Shown here: positions 37,709 to 49,068 of the stretch, one piece after another
Layout: the number at the start of each line of letters is the position of its first letter
Numbering within the stretch: position 1 is the first letter of the stretch
Origin: CAZMNY01 sp964635375
GTDB lineage: Bacteria; Planctomycetota; Planctomycetia; Pirellulales; Pirellulaceae
Reading direction: 5' to 3'
Length of the DNA: 64,000 nt
Assembly: GCA_964635375.1 (NCBI GenBank)
Contig: CAZWOU010000015.1
Span: forward strand, 3,418-67,417
Notes under the pieces: model-generated
The model's database searches: none
Seen by the model: only the letters and a program-made list of their open reading frames with translations
Told to the model about the DNA's origin: nothing
Position numbers and translations under genes: made by a program

Positions 37709-40206
37709 TTACTCGGCGTCCTTTGAGTCGGCGCCCTTTGAGTCGGCGCTGGGCGTGATCGCGAACAGGTGGGTNNNNNNNNNNNNNNNNNNNNNNNNNN
37801 NNNNNNNNNNNNNNNNNNNNNNNNNNNNNNNNNNNNNNNNNNNNNNNNNNNNNNNNNNNNNNNNNNNNNNNNNNCCTTTGAGTCGGCGCCCTTTGAGTCG
37901 GCGCTGGGCGTGATCGCGAACAGGTGGGTCTTGTTGACGATATAGAGAACGTTGTTGGCGACAACGGGACTACTGAAGACCAAGTTGCCCATGGCGATTT
38001 CGGCTTTCGGCGCCAGTCGCTCTTTCAGTGCCTCCAAGGCGTCTTCGATCTTGCTGATGGCAGCTTCAATTACCTCTTGCTTGGCTTCGTCTTCTTCCTT
38101 TTCAAGGCGAGCTTCTTCGGCGTTGAGTTTTCGATTAAGTTCGCGGCCCTCGGCAGCCAGTTTGGCCAACTCCTCCGGCGTACGCCAAGGAAATATCGAG
38201 ACGTCTCCGTACTCATCGATCATATAGACGTGGTTGTCGACGATCAGAGGCGCGCCCCAGGCGGCCGCGAGCATGTCGTAAGTCCAATAGACCTCACCTG
38301 TCTTTGCGTTGAGGCAATGGAAAAGACCAGCAAAATCGGAGATGAAAAGGACATCGCCCTTGACGGCCACTGCTCCGCAACTGCGGTGCATCTCTTCTTC
38401 AAACGTGATTTCCCCATCACCAGTTTGATCGAATTCACTGTAATGCCAGACTGCGGCGGAATTCGGGTTATCGATCGCAATTTCTCCCGCGGCGGGGACC
38501 ACAGCCTGCAGGCGTTTGTGCGGAATCGGCTTGCTCGGATCGCTTTTCTTCACGGCCAATTGCGAGCTCACATCGCCTCGCTTGAGTGGGTTCAAACACC
38601 ACAGATGCCCAATGCCTTCACCGTGTTCGGGGTCTTGGCCCGCGGCGATGTAGACAAGACCGTCGCTAATGACTGGGGTGGCGATAATGTTATTTCGAGT
38701 GCCGCGACCGCCCGAGCCCCACTTGGACTCCTTGGGGTTCACGTCGAATTTCCAGAGCAGTTCTGGCTTGCCATCGACACCCTTGTCCGCTCGGAAGCTG
38801 TACACCCAACCGTCACCGCCGGGGAAGATCACTTGCGGAACGCCCCCCAATTCGGCAACAGCCGGCGACGACCACTGGCCGTGGAGAATGTTGGCGCCCG
38901 GCGAAGCGTCAGTCCAGTAGATTTCGCCACTGTTCTTATCCATGGCGATGAAGCTGGGAGCTTTGGGCGAAGGGAGCTCAATATGGGTCTCATTGACGCC
39001 ATTGGAAGTGCTCACAAACAGGATGTCGCCAAAGGCAGTTACTGAGCAGGAGGACATGTTGTGCGGCCAAACATCGAGTTCCTTCATCATGTCGAAGACC
39101 CAGACGACATCAGCTTCGGTCTTGTCCTCAACGGATAGTTTGCGGAAGAAACTCAGTTTGGTCGGCGCGTCGGGCTTGCCATCGACCCGGATTTGATACT
39201 CGCGGTCGTTGGCGGCGAAGGTGTATTGCTCGCCCGAGGCGTCCTTAACCAGTTTGACCTTAGCCGGCAGTTCGACGCCGCTGGCTTTGAATTTTTCCCG
39301 TACTACTTCGGTCAATTCCATCGAAGAGACAACTGCTAAACCCGCCGGGGCGTCCGTCACATCGAACAGGCGGCCCCAACCGGCTTTGACTTCGCCGTCA
39401 TCTTCGCCGTCGTTGTAGCCCTTCGTGTCCAGACAGCGAACCTCGCCGCGGCTGGTGACAAACCAAAGGCGATCGCCTTCAACGTAGGGTGTGGAGCAAA
39501 TGCCGACGAGCGGCCAGTCGTGTTCCCGACCGGTCGGCAGCTTCTCGCTCGAGTGCTGCCAGAGGAACTTGCCCGTCTCCTCGTCAAAACAGAGTAGGCA
39601 GCCGAGATCGATTTCAGCGGGATATCTATCCAGGTAACCCGACCCATTGTTTGTGCCAACATAGATCTGACCATCCGAGACGGCGAGGTTTCCATACGTA
39701 TCGCTGCCGACCCGCGAGACCCACTTGATGTTGACAGCATCGTCCGGGATCCACTCATTTGTCTTGCGATCAAACCCTCCTACCTCCCACGTCGTGGCGA
39801 TGTTGCTGCCGATGGGAGTGTTGTTGCGATAGGAGGTGCCGCCCAACTGGGCCCAATCGCCCGCTTTGAGCTGAGCGTTGGCCGATTTGTCAACGGGCGA
39901 TTTCTGGTCGGTGGAATTGGCTTTCTCCGCTGGCTCTTCTACCGCTGGCTCTTTTGGGGCAGGCTCTTCTACCGCTGGCTCTTTCGCAGTGAGCTCTTTC
40001 GGGGCGGGCTCTTTTACCGCTGGCTCTTCCACTGTGGGCTCTTTCGGGGCCGTCATATCAGGCTCGCCGATCATCACGGGCTCGCTCGTCTCCACGGCCA
40101 CGTAATTCGTGCCGTCTTTCTGGCAACCAGCAAGCGAGCTGGCGCCGATGAGCCCAAAAACGAATGCGACTGAAATCATCGCCCAAGTGACCATTTCACT
40201 CTTCAT
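37709..40206 (-). CDS. PQQ-like beta-propeller lipoprotein (spans a false assembly gap)
   Basis: Start chosen at ATG 40206, which begins a lipoprotein signal ending in SSLAGC. An acidic Pro/Glu-rich linker (EPAVEEPAPKEP repeats, about 40-95) leads to a PQQ-type propeller (GQIYVGTNNGSGY, CFDEETGKFLWQHSS, VYMIDEYGDVSIFPW) with a helical insert. Read through the 100 N the frame is lost, but deleting the N and the 55-bp duplicated flank (155 bases) restores it, giving 780 residues ending in ADSKDAE and a TAA at 37709-37711. Likely periplasmic quinoprotein-like or assembly-factor role. Confidence 0.85.
37775..37874. other. 100-N scaffold gap, probably artificial
   Basis: The 55 bases before it (37720-37774) and after it (37875-37929) are identical, the pattern of two contigs that overlap. 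Removing gap plus one copy keeps the PQQ gene in frame. Confidence 0.9.
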
Positions 40207-40394
40207 AGCTTCTACCAACTCCGTGTGTTAATCGGTCGATTTCATTGTCAGGCTTCGCGGGTGTGGGAACGTCGCTGAGTTCTCTTTGAAACAGAGTGAA
40301 CTATTTTTTGTCGCGACTTCGTTCGCATGCCACCGCGTGCCAGATTACTGTCCCAATCTCAAGCAAATACACTCTTGCCAAATGACTTGGCCCT

Positions 40395-40436
40395 TAGTCG
40401 AACCACGCTGGTCCAACCACTCTAGTCGAACCACTC
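40395..40436. repeat. Three tandem 14-bp repeats spanning the cupin stop codon
   Basis: Units tagtcgaaccacgc, tggtccaaccactc and tagtcgaaccactc. The cupin stop codon lies at the boundary of the last two units. Confidence 0.85.
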
Positions 40437-40784
40437 ATCGGAGGGATCAAACTTGGGCAAGACGACAATCAGCACCTTCATCTCGCCGATCGCGCGGTGC
40501 CTCACGCCGGGCCGAATCAGGACAGCCATCCCGGGGCGTAAGTCAATGATCTCCTCGTTAAGTTGCATCTTCGCGTCGCTGGCGCATTCCAAAACGTAAT
40601 AGGTTTCCGTCAGTCGCTTGTGGTAGTGGGTGCGGGCGTTTTGGGAGATGCTCGTCACGTGCATCGTGGCCGGATAGTCGTCGACATCGGCGAACGCGCG
40701 GCGAGCCTGACCGCAAGGGCAAGTCACCGGTGCAATCTGCGCGAAATCAACGATTTCGTACGTGGGTGGGTGTAGGCGTGACAT
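40422..40784 (-). CDS. Cupin-fold protein
   Basis: 120 residues. Cupin motif 1 is THYHKRLTETYYVLE, motif 2 is LRPGMAVLIRPGVRHRAIG, giving the His/His/Glu/His metal site. Single domain, cytoplasmic. No pathway context among neighbours. Confidence 0.88.
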   Translation of the reverse strand: MSRLHPPTYEIVDFAQIAPVTCPCGQARRAFADVDDYPATMHVTSISQNARTHYHKRLTETYYVLECASDAKMQLNEEIIDLRPGMAVLIRPGVRHRAIGEMKVLIVVLPKFDPSDEWFD

Positions 40785-41309
40785 AACGGCGACGGCGGAG
40801 GGATTGGAATCCCGTATTCTAACCCGATTAACTGGTCACGACCACTGACGAAGTACCGCCGAAATGGCGACGGACCTCGGTCCCCAGGCCGCAAACTTTA
40901 ACAGATCGCTCCAGCTTACCCGACGCGCAAAGTTAGCTTTATTGTCCATGTAACCCAAATGCCTGAAACTAGTTCCGAAGACTCAAGCTTTCTACCTAGC
41001 CACGCCGATAGCGTTTCTGTCAGGACAAAAAGGGTCGTTGGACGGCCCCTTTGGTACTGGCGGACCGGGAACGAACAATTTCGGGCTATGGAGTGGCTCG
41101 ACCGGTTCTGATGCAGTCGCTGCGGACTATCGACCATTACCCGCTGGCCGGCTCGACCCACCCGCAAATGGACTCTTGTCCAAAACAAGTGTTCAGAAAA
41201 GGTCTTACATACCGTCCAGTTCGCTGGGCGGACGTCAGCCAAATCGCTGGACGGTTTAGCAGCGTCTCGTGTCAGATCAAAGTTCCGAACGTTAAGGAGA
41301 CGTAGCTCG
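40785..41309. other. Long intergenic region upstream of the Cys-rich repeat gene
   Basis: 525 bases without a supported gene; frames here lack signals and a minus frame at 40916-41356 overlaps the next gene. A clear ribosome site (TAAGGAGA, 41292-41299) ends it. It probably holds the promoter and a long leader. Confidence 0.5.
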
Positions 41310-42177
41310 ATGAAATGGAACATCATTATTGGAACCTTGGTGCTTGGCTTTGGCATGGTTAGCCAAAGCTTCGGCTACGATCTTCTCGATCGCATGCTCG
41401 GCTCCAAAGGTTGTGGCTGTGAAGCAAAAACCAGTTGTTGTGATACAAAGAGCGGTAAGAACGGCTCATGTCAAAAGAACGGTTCCAAAGACGGTTCGAA
41501 GAATGGCGCTTGCCAAAAGAACGGTTCCAAAGACGGTTCGAAGAATGGCGCTTGCCAGAAGAGCCGCGGCGGACTGTNNNNNNNNNNNNNNNNNNNNNNN
41601 NNNNNNNNNNNNNNNNNNNNNNNNNNNNNNNNNNNNNNNNNNNNNNNNNNNNNNNNNNNNNNNNNNNNNNNNNNNNNAAGACGGTTCGAAGAATGGCGCT
41701 TGCCAGAAGAGCCGCGGCGGACTGTTCGGCAGTCGCTGCGGTTGCGACAAAGGCGGCAAAGGCGGCAAAGGCGATTGCAGCTCGAAGAATGGCGCTAGCC
41801 AAAAGAATGGTTCCAAAGACGGTTCGAAGAATGGCGCTTGCCAGAAGAGCCGCGGCGGACTGTTCGGCAGCCACGGCTGTGGTTGCGACGATGGCAAAGG
41901 TTCGAAGGACGGCGCCTGCCAAAAGGGCGGCAAGTCGTCTTGCGACCGAGGCAGCTTGTTTGACCGCATCTTCGCCTGCAACCGATGCTGCGACAGCAAA
42001 GGCGGCAAAGGCGGCAAGGGCGACGACAACGGCAAGAGCTGCGGTTGTGACGATGGAAAAGGCGCCAGCCAAAAAGCCGGCCCCGTTTCCGCTGATCCTC
42101 CGGCGCCCATCGTCGATCCCTCGGCCTACCTGCCGAGCCGACGCGTTGTGCCTGTCAGCACCACGGTGATTCGCTAA
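41310..42177 (+). CDS. Secreted Gly/Lys/Cys-rich repeat protein (interrupted by gap)
   Basis: A signal peptide (IIIGTLVLGFGMVSQSFG) is followed by Cys pairs (CGCEAKTSCC), then repeats of about 14 residues (QKNGSKDGSKNGAC) and Gly-Lys-Gly tracts with CGC motifs, ending in SRRVVPVSTTVIR. The left and right parts are in different frames because of the 100 N. Deleting the N plus the 48-bp duplicate (148 bases) gives one frame of 239 residues. As the flank is itself a repeat unit, copy number is uncertain. A cross-linked wall or matrix protein is plausible. Confidence 0.78.
41578..41677. other. 100-N scaffold gap inside a coding repeat
   Basis: 41530-41577 and 41678-41725 are identical (48 bases), and the same unit recurs after 41815. 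The contigs either overlap or end in a longer repeat. Confidence 0.9.
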
Positions 42178-42206
42178 TTGAGTTGATCGCGTGTGAGTAA
42201 TACAGA

Positions 42207-42238
42207 AGAACGGCTTGCTTTGCGGCAGGCCGTTCTTT
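42207..42238 (+). terminator. Probable terminator after the Cys-rich repeat gene
   Basis: 8-bp stem AGAACGGC / GCCGTTCT, 14-base loop with an internal GC pair, followed by a short T-run. It starts 30 bases after the stop. Confidence 0.65.
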
Positions 42239-42260
42239 GTTGCGTCACTACAGACTATCT

Positions 42261-43400
42261 TCAGTCGCTTGCGATACACGGCGCAGCGTCGATCCATCCT
42301 CCGCCCAGCACTCGCTCGCCGCGATAGCAAACGACAGCTTGACCGGGGGCGACTCCAAAGCCTGGCGAGTCCAGCACAACTCGCAGTTGACCTGAAGGCA
42401 GCCGAGTCGCGAGAGCCATCGCGGGCGGCGTGTTGTATCGGAATTTCGCTTGGCACGGGAACGGCTCCCCCAGGGGAACGTCGGTCAGCCAATTCGTGTC
42501 GGAGGCGGTGAGTTCTCGGGAACTGGTTTCCTCGCGCCGCCCAATCACGACTCGCCGCGTCGCTGGCTCGATGCGGACGACAAAATAGGGCTCCCCAAGT
42601 GCGATGCCAAGCCCTTTCCGCTGCCCAACAGTGAATCGTTCGATGCCGGGATGCTCGCCAACGACTTCGCCCGCCGTGGTCACCACCTCGCCGGACAGGT
42701 CTTGTTCCCGACGTTCACGAACGAACTCGTCATGCCGACCGGAGGTAACGAAACAGATCTCCTGACTGTCCTTCTTGTCATGGACCCGCAGGCCAATCTG
42801 TTCGGCAAGCTCTCTGATTCTCGACTTCTGGAACGCGCCCAGCGGCAACATCATTCTGGGGAGCAGTTCCCGCTCGATTCCAAACAGAACGTAGGCCTGA
42901 TCCTTGCCGTGATCCACGCCTCGCAACAGCGCGTGTTCGTTGTCGACTCGCTCGAGCCGAGCGTAGTGTCCCGTGGCGACAAACTCGGCGTTGATGCTAT
43001 CGGCATACTCGAACAACTTGCCAAACTTGATCCAGTTGTTGCACATCACGCAAGGGTTTGGCGTTCGCCCTCGGCTGTACTCGTCGACAAAGTAATCAAT
43101 GATGCGGCGAAAATCGGCTTCAAGATTGAGTGCGTAAAAGGGAATGTTGAAAGAATCGGAAACTCGGCGAGCATCTTCGGCGTCAGAAGCGCTGCAACAG
43201 CCCTGCTTGTGGTCGCGGCGCCCTTCGAGAATCGGCAGCAGCGGCGAACTCGCGACCGCTCCATCCGCAGAGCAGACGGCTGCGGACGATTCGCCGTGCC
43301 GCATGAAGACGCCCACCACCTGATGTCCCTGCTCGATGAGCAGGTGGGCAGCGACGCTGCTGTCAACGCCTCCGGACATAGCAAGCACTACTTTGGCCAT
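42261..43400 (-). CDS. mnmA: tRNA 2-thiouridine synthase MnmA
   Basis: 379 residues from ATG 43400; the upstream frame lacks homology. PP-loop SGGVDSS lies near residue 9; the catalytic cysteines are in NPCVMC and SQEICFV; GHYARL and FTVGQRKGLGI are also present. It thiolates U34 of Lys, Glu and Gln tRNAs using persulfide sulfur. A short insertion (about 45-70) follows the FMRHGE segment. Confidence 0.95.
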   Translation of the reverse strand: MAKVVLAMSGGVDSSVAAHLLIEQGHQVVGVFMRHGESSAAVCSADGAVASSPLLPILEGRRDHKQGCCSASDAEDARRVSDSFNIPFYALNLEADFRRIIDYFVDEYSRGRTPNPCVMCNNWIKFGKLFEYADSINAEFVATGHYARLERVDNEHALLRGVDHGKDQAYVLFGIERELLPRMMLPLGAFQKSRIRELAEQIGLRVHDKKDSQEICFVTSGRHDEFVRERREQDLSGEVVTTAGEVVGEHPGIERFTVGQRKGLGIALGEPYFVVRIEPATRRVVIGRREETSSRELTASDTNWLTDVPLGEPFPCQAKFRYNTPPAMALATRLPSGQLRVVLDSPGFGVAPGQAVVCYRGERVLGGGWIDAAPCIASD

Positions 43401-43610
43401 TGCGATCTCAAGACATTCCGGTGCTGATTGACTCTTGCCGCCGGCGGTCATGCATGCGAGCGTCGCCCCAGGCGGTAGTTCTTCCGCGGGCCGCAGTTAT
43501 ACCGCGCACCATTTGCGCCGCGGGCTCTTCTCGGTATATTCGAGTCTACATATTGTAGGCTTGGCGGGTGATCGGCCAAGCTCCCCCTTCGCATGCCGGA
43601 GAACAGACTG

Positions 43611-44715
43611 ATGGATGCCACTATTATCAACCGCGCAGCTGCCATTCGCCAGCGATTGACTCAGCTTCGAGACAGTCTTTGACTTCGATCACCGCACAAA
43701 ACAGATCGGCGAGATCGAGCTGAAAATGGCCGCTCTCGGTTTCTGGGATAATCAGGAGCGAGCGCAGGAGACCGTCGGCCAACTCAAGTCGTTGAAATCG
43801 ATCGTTGATCCCTTGGCCACGAATCTAGCGGCGATCGACGACCTCGAGGCCCTGATCGAAATGGCGGCTGACGAACCGGCGATGGAGGAGGAGCTGCTTT
43901 CCGAGCTGACTCAGTTAGAGAAGGCCACCCAGGGACTGGAGCTCAAGTCGCTGCTCAATGGCGAATACGACTCGTGTGGAGCGATCCTGAATGTCAACGC
44001 TCGCGATGGCGGGACCGACGCCAACGACTGGGCGGAGATGCTCATGCGAATGTACATTCAATGGGCTCAGAAGAACGACTACAACGTCGCCCTACTCGAC
44101 CGAAATGACAATGCGGAGGCCGGCATCAACAGCGCGTCCATCGCGATTCGAGGCCCGATGGCGTTCGGCTATTTGAAGGGCGAGCACGGTATCCATCGGC
44201 TCGTTCGCATCAGCCCATTCAATTCGGAAGGCAAGCGCCAAACCAGCTTTACTTCCATCGATGTCTCGCCTGAGATCGCTGAATCGGTCGATGTGGAGAT
44301 TGATGAGAGTGATGTCCGCGTCGACACCTATCGCGCCAGCGGTGCGGGCGGCCAACATGTGAACAAGACCGACAGCGCAATTCGCCTGACCCATCTTCCC
44401 ACCAATACAGTCGTTCAGTGTCAAAGTGAACGGAGTCAACACAAGAACCGGGCCGCCGCCTGGAAGATGCTTCGCTCTCGGATCGCTCGCATCGAACTGG
44501 AAAAACGGGAAGCCGAACAGGCGGAAAAATATTCGCAGAAAGCTCGAGTCGGCTTTGGCGCGCAGATTCGCAACTACTTCCTGCACCCTGACCAACGCGT
44601 CAAGGACGCTAGAACGAATACGAGCGTCGGGAACTTTCACAGCGTGCTCGATGGCAACATCCAAGAGTTTCTGGATTCGTATCTGCGCTGGCGCGCCGGT
44701 GAAGACTTGAAATAG
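43611..44715 (+). CDS. prfB: Peptide chain release factor 2 with programmed +1 frameshift
   Basis: Starts at ATG 43611 and meets an in-frame TGA at 43680-43682 after 23 codons, in the context CTT TGA C. A +1 shift continues as DFDHRTKQIGEIE and runs to 44715, giving 367 residues. SPF (tripeptide anticodon region) is in RISPFNSEG; GGQ is in GAGGQHVNK. The usual internal Shine-Dalgarno-like stimulator before the slip site is weak. Autoregulated: low RF2 lets the ribosome shift. Confidence 0.95.
43677..43683 (+). promoter_or_regulatory. prfB: prfB frameshift site CTTTGAC
   Basis: The ribosome slips from CUU to UUU and bypasses the UGA recognised by RF2. Site sequence is the canonical one. Confidence 0.93.
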
Positions 44716-44738
44716 GCCCGATGGCGGACAGAACATAC

Positions 44739-44777
44739 TGATGAGTTGCACTGATGAGCTGCACTGAAGAGTTGCCC
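44739..44777. repeat. Three tandem 13-bp repeats between prfB and the next gene
   Basis: Units tgatgagttgcac, tgatgagctgcac and tgaagagttgccc. They start 23 bases after the prfB stop and run into the first codons of the next gene, duplicating its ATGAG start region. Confidence 0.85.
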
Positions 44778-45335
44778 GCTGGTCGCGGTGAACTGCAAAT
44801 TCGTTTTGAGCGCCAAGGCGATCGGTACTCACACGCGCTGTTCAGCGGGTCATCGGCAATCGGCCGGTCCATCGAAGGCGACGGCCATCAGGAGTGGCCC
44901 ACGAGCCCGCCGCTGCAACAGCTCAGTATTGAAGACCTGGGCAACGGCCCAGTCGGTCTTCTGGTTGGAATGGCTGGCCGAAGTCATTGGTCGATGAGCG
45001 TTGAAGGCGAAGATGACAGCTTCGTATTTGACGTGGCCTGCCGAGTTCGCGGCGCGACGAGTTTCTTGGGCTCGACGTATCAGCTTGATGGCTTCCAAAT
45101 CGCGCCCACCGGCGACCAGTTCGAGTCCGACGCTCAAGCGGTCGACCTGCTGAACCAAGATGGCCGGCTTACGATCCGTGTCGATGACGACGATTCCGCG
45201 GCGAGTGGCCAGATCTCCTGGGACCAGCGGACTCATGCGTTACAAATCACGGCGGCAGCCGTCCCAGCTGGAGTCGAGACGTGCCGGTGGCGATACCACA
45301 TTCGCTGGCGCCGAGCGGCGGAGAGGAGCGGATGA
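44754..45335 (+). CDS. Hypothetical protein
   Basis: 193 residues, no signal or helix, beta-rich with many aspartates (IRVDDDDSAASG). ATG 44754 is used because the duplicated ATG at 44742 hits a stop after eight codons. Downstream of prfB and convergent with the TonB-like gene (four bases between stops). No family recognised. Confidence 0.65.
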   Translation: MSCTEELPAGRGELQIRFERQGDRYSHALFSGSSAIGRSIEGDGHQEWPTSPPLQQLSIEDLGNGPVGLLVGMAGRSHWSMSVEGEDDSFVFDVACRVRGATSFLGSTYQLDGFQIAPTGDQFESDAQAVDLLNQDGRLTIRVDDDDSAASGQISWDQRTHALQITAAAVPAGVETCRWRYHIRWRRAAERSG

Positions 45336-45339
45336 GTTG

Positions 45340-46218
45340 TCAGGGGCGTTCGATTGAGAACCGCAGTGGCACGTTGATCGACATGCTTGATGCGGCGGGC
45401 ACATTCGGATCGGCGTCAAAACGCCACTCGGCCACGGCGACCAGGGCTGCTTGGTCAAAGGCGGGATAGCCACTGCTGCGGAACATCACGACGCCCGCGA
45501 CTTTGCCGTCGCCGCGAACGCTGGCCTTGACCGTAACTCGTCCTTCAACTTCCGCCGCCAGTAGCGCTGCTGGATAAACCGGCGGCGGATTGTGCAGCGG
45601 GCGGGGCGCTTTGCTTCTTACCCCGCGGAGTTGCTTCGACAGCGGAACCGACTTCCGTGCAGTGGCCTCTGCTCCGGTTGGCGCAACGTTGCGCTTCAAC
45701 CGAGGCGGCTCCGCCTGCATCAAGGGTTGCTGATCCGTCTCAGCTCGTACGAACTTCCGATTTGCCGCGAGCGATGAGACAGGGTGTTCGATCGGGTTGT
45801 CCGCTGCCGGCGCCCCGAGCGGCGTCTCGCGGCCCGGTACGGCAATGGGACGCAGCTGAGCATCCAAGCTGCCGACCCCAAGCGGTTCGACTGAGTCCCT
45901 CGTCTCAGGAATCGATATCATGACCGTGGTCGGCTCAGGGCGAGCGGCCAGCTGAGTCGCAATGGAGGCGCTGAGCAGAATGGAATTCACGCCCTGTTTG
46001 GGAGGCGTCAACCGCGTTGTCCATCCGGTCTTTACGGCTGCGTAGAGAATGGCGCCGCCGGAAAACCAAACAGCCAAGGTAATCAGCACAGCCGCCGAAA
46101 CTGGCGACGACCGGCTGTGTTCGTAATCACTGTCGGCGGTTCGCTGATAGTTGGCGGGTATGTACGCAGGTCGAGGTCGGCGCTGAGATCGAACAATTAA
46201 CAATCTTGGACGTGCCAT
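45340..46218 (-). CDS. TonB-family energy transducer-like protein
   Basis: 292 residues. One membrane helix at about 40-60 (VSAAVLITLAVWFSGG), a Pro/Ala-rich spacer, and a C-terminal TonB domain (YPAALLAAEVEGRVTVKASV, GYPAFDQAALVAVAEWRF). No ExbB/ExbD or receptor gene adjoins it, so it may serve a distant complex. Confidence 0.85.
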   Translation of the reverse strand: MARPRLLIVRSQRRPRPAYIPANYQRTADSDYEHSRSSPVSAAVLITLAVWFSGGAILYAAVKTGWTTRLTPPKQGVNSILLSASIATQLAARPEPTTVMISIPETRDSVEPLGVGSLDAQLRPIAVPGRETPLGAPAADNPIEHPVSSLAANRKFVRAETDQQPLMQAEPPRLKRNVAPTGAEATARKSVPLSKQLRGVRSKAPRPLHNPPPVYPAALLAAEVEGRVTVKASVRGDGKVAGVVMFRSSGYPAFDQAALVAVAEWRFDADPNVPAASSMSINVPLRFSIERP

Positions 46219-46592
46219 ATTTGGAGCGACTGCAGGACGTCGACCTTCTTCAGTTCACCGCGAGAACCGCCTACAGCTACGATTCTCCATGACAAGCGGC
46301 CGCAAGTGAATAGCCCTGACCCGGATTATTCAGGATGGCGAGGCGTCGTAAGTCGAGGCGAGCCCGGAAGAAGAGGCGTCTTGGTCCGGCATCCCCCGGG
46401 TCGATCACGCTGAGCTGACCCCCCACGGGTAAGGAGCGGCCCGAGACGGTTGGCGGGGTCCTGGCAGAAGCAACGGGGTCGATTTGAAACCAAAGAGTCC
46501 GCAAACGGAGGGATATTCTGTCAACGGTTTCTTCCGCAATTACCAGAGTTTTGCCCCAAGCTGATTGGCAATTTTGCCGATAACTGGTGACT

Positions 46593-46821
46593 AATGGACA
46601 CTCGCTGTCCATTTGCGGATTAGAATACCAGTGGCAACCTCACCTTCGGTCGAAACTACGGCAGAGGGACCATTTTTTTGCGTTGGCCAAGATCACCAAA
46701 CGGCTCGTGCAACAGCACGCCAGATCTCCGCCAGTCTCGCAGCGACTCCACTCGTCGCACTATCGGCCGGAGGTTGCTTACATAGCCGCCAGGCGCCTTC
46801 GTGGCGCCTGGCGGTTTTTTT
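46593..46821 (+). ncRNA. Candidate small RNA
   Basis: Bounded by an inverted repeat AATGGACA-N5-TGTCCATT at its 5' side and a perfect 12-bp terminator at its 3' side, with no coding sense between. Boundaries are guesses; it matches none of the standard RNA families I can recognise by eye. Confidence 0.35.
46786..46821 (+). terminator. Strong intrinsic terminator without upstream coding gene
   Basis: Perfect 12-bp stem CCGCCAGGCGCC / GGCGCCTGGCGG, 5-base TTCGT loop, seven T. Plus-strand only. Confidence 0.92.
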
Positions 46822-46837
46822 GTTTGCCAGACCTCGG

Positions 46838-46891
46838 GGCCGTCTCAGAGAACCAGGCCGTCTCAGGCAATCAGGCCGTCTCAGACAACCA
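46838..46891. repeat. Three tandem 18-bp repeats in an intergenic region
   Basis: Units ggccgtctcagagaacca, ggccgtctcaggcaatca and ggccgtctcagacaacca, directly after the terminator. Confidence 0.92.
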
Positions 46892-47066
46892 GGCGCACGC
46901 GCGTTTTCTCCAGGCTCGCGCGGCGCTTGCGCCGGTTGTGGCGATTGAGCGGCTCGGCTTGGCCAGAACGTGAGCTAGTGTTGAGATTATCGCGCGCCCG
47001 TTTCTGCAGCGTGCAAAGTCAGACTGACGCCTCAACGCTGGATCACCAAAGGCCTGGATTACGGAC

Positions 47067-47264
47067 ATGGAAGACGGGAGAACTTGGTCTCACCACCTCA
47101 CTGTCATTGTCGCGCTCACGGTCAGCTTCATCGTTGGCAGCGTGGCAGTGGGGCTGTCGCACGGCGATTTGCGTTTCACATCCCGACGTAAAGAAGTCAG
47201 AAAAGTCATTCGCATCAACGGCTCGCACGATCCTGAGCTGCCGAGCGACGCCGTTTCGGCGTGA
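47067..47264 (+). CDS. Small single-helix membrane protein, tentative
   Basis: 65 residues with one clear membrane helix (LTVIVALTVSFIVGSVAVGL) followed by a basic segment, a layout of small inner-membrane proteins. It lies just after the ncRNA candidate and converges with the gamma-glutamyltransferase gene. No ribosome site stands out. Confidence 0.5.
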   Translation: MEDGRTWSHHLTVIVALTVSFIVGSVAVGLSHGDLRFTSRRKEVRKVIRINGSHDPELPSDAVSA

Positions 47265-47292
47265 TCCGGTTCGCGACTCGGCGGACTGGAGT

Positions 47293-49068
<1,776 letters not shown>

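Larger units (their letters stand above)
46219..47066. other. 850-base region without supported protein gene; candidate ncRNA
   Basis: Frames here, including a minus frame at 46277-46612, lack signals or recognisable folds. The region has an inverted repeat (46593-46613), a strong plus-strand terminator (46786-46821) and an 18-bp triplet repeat (46838-46891). Confidence 0.6.

Noticed and set aside
40916..41356. 146-residue minus-strand open frame
   Set aside because: Overlaps the well-supported start and ribosome site of the Cys-rich gene.
41359..42492. Long minus-strand Ala/Ser-rich frame across the gap
   Set aside because: Shadow of the Gly/Lys/Cys repeat gene and crosses N.
45340..46218. 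Complete Ton system
   Set aside because: Only the TonB-like protein is present; no ExbB, ExbD or receptor nearby.
46277..46612. 111-residue minus-strand open frame
   Set aside because: Composition and sense look random; no signal, family or ribosome site.
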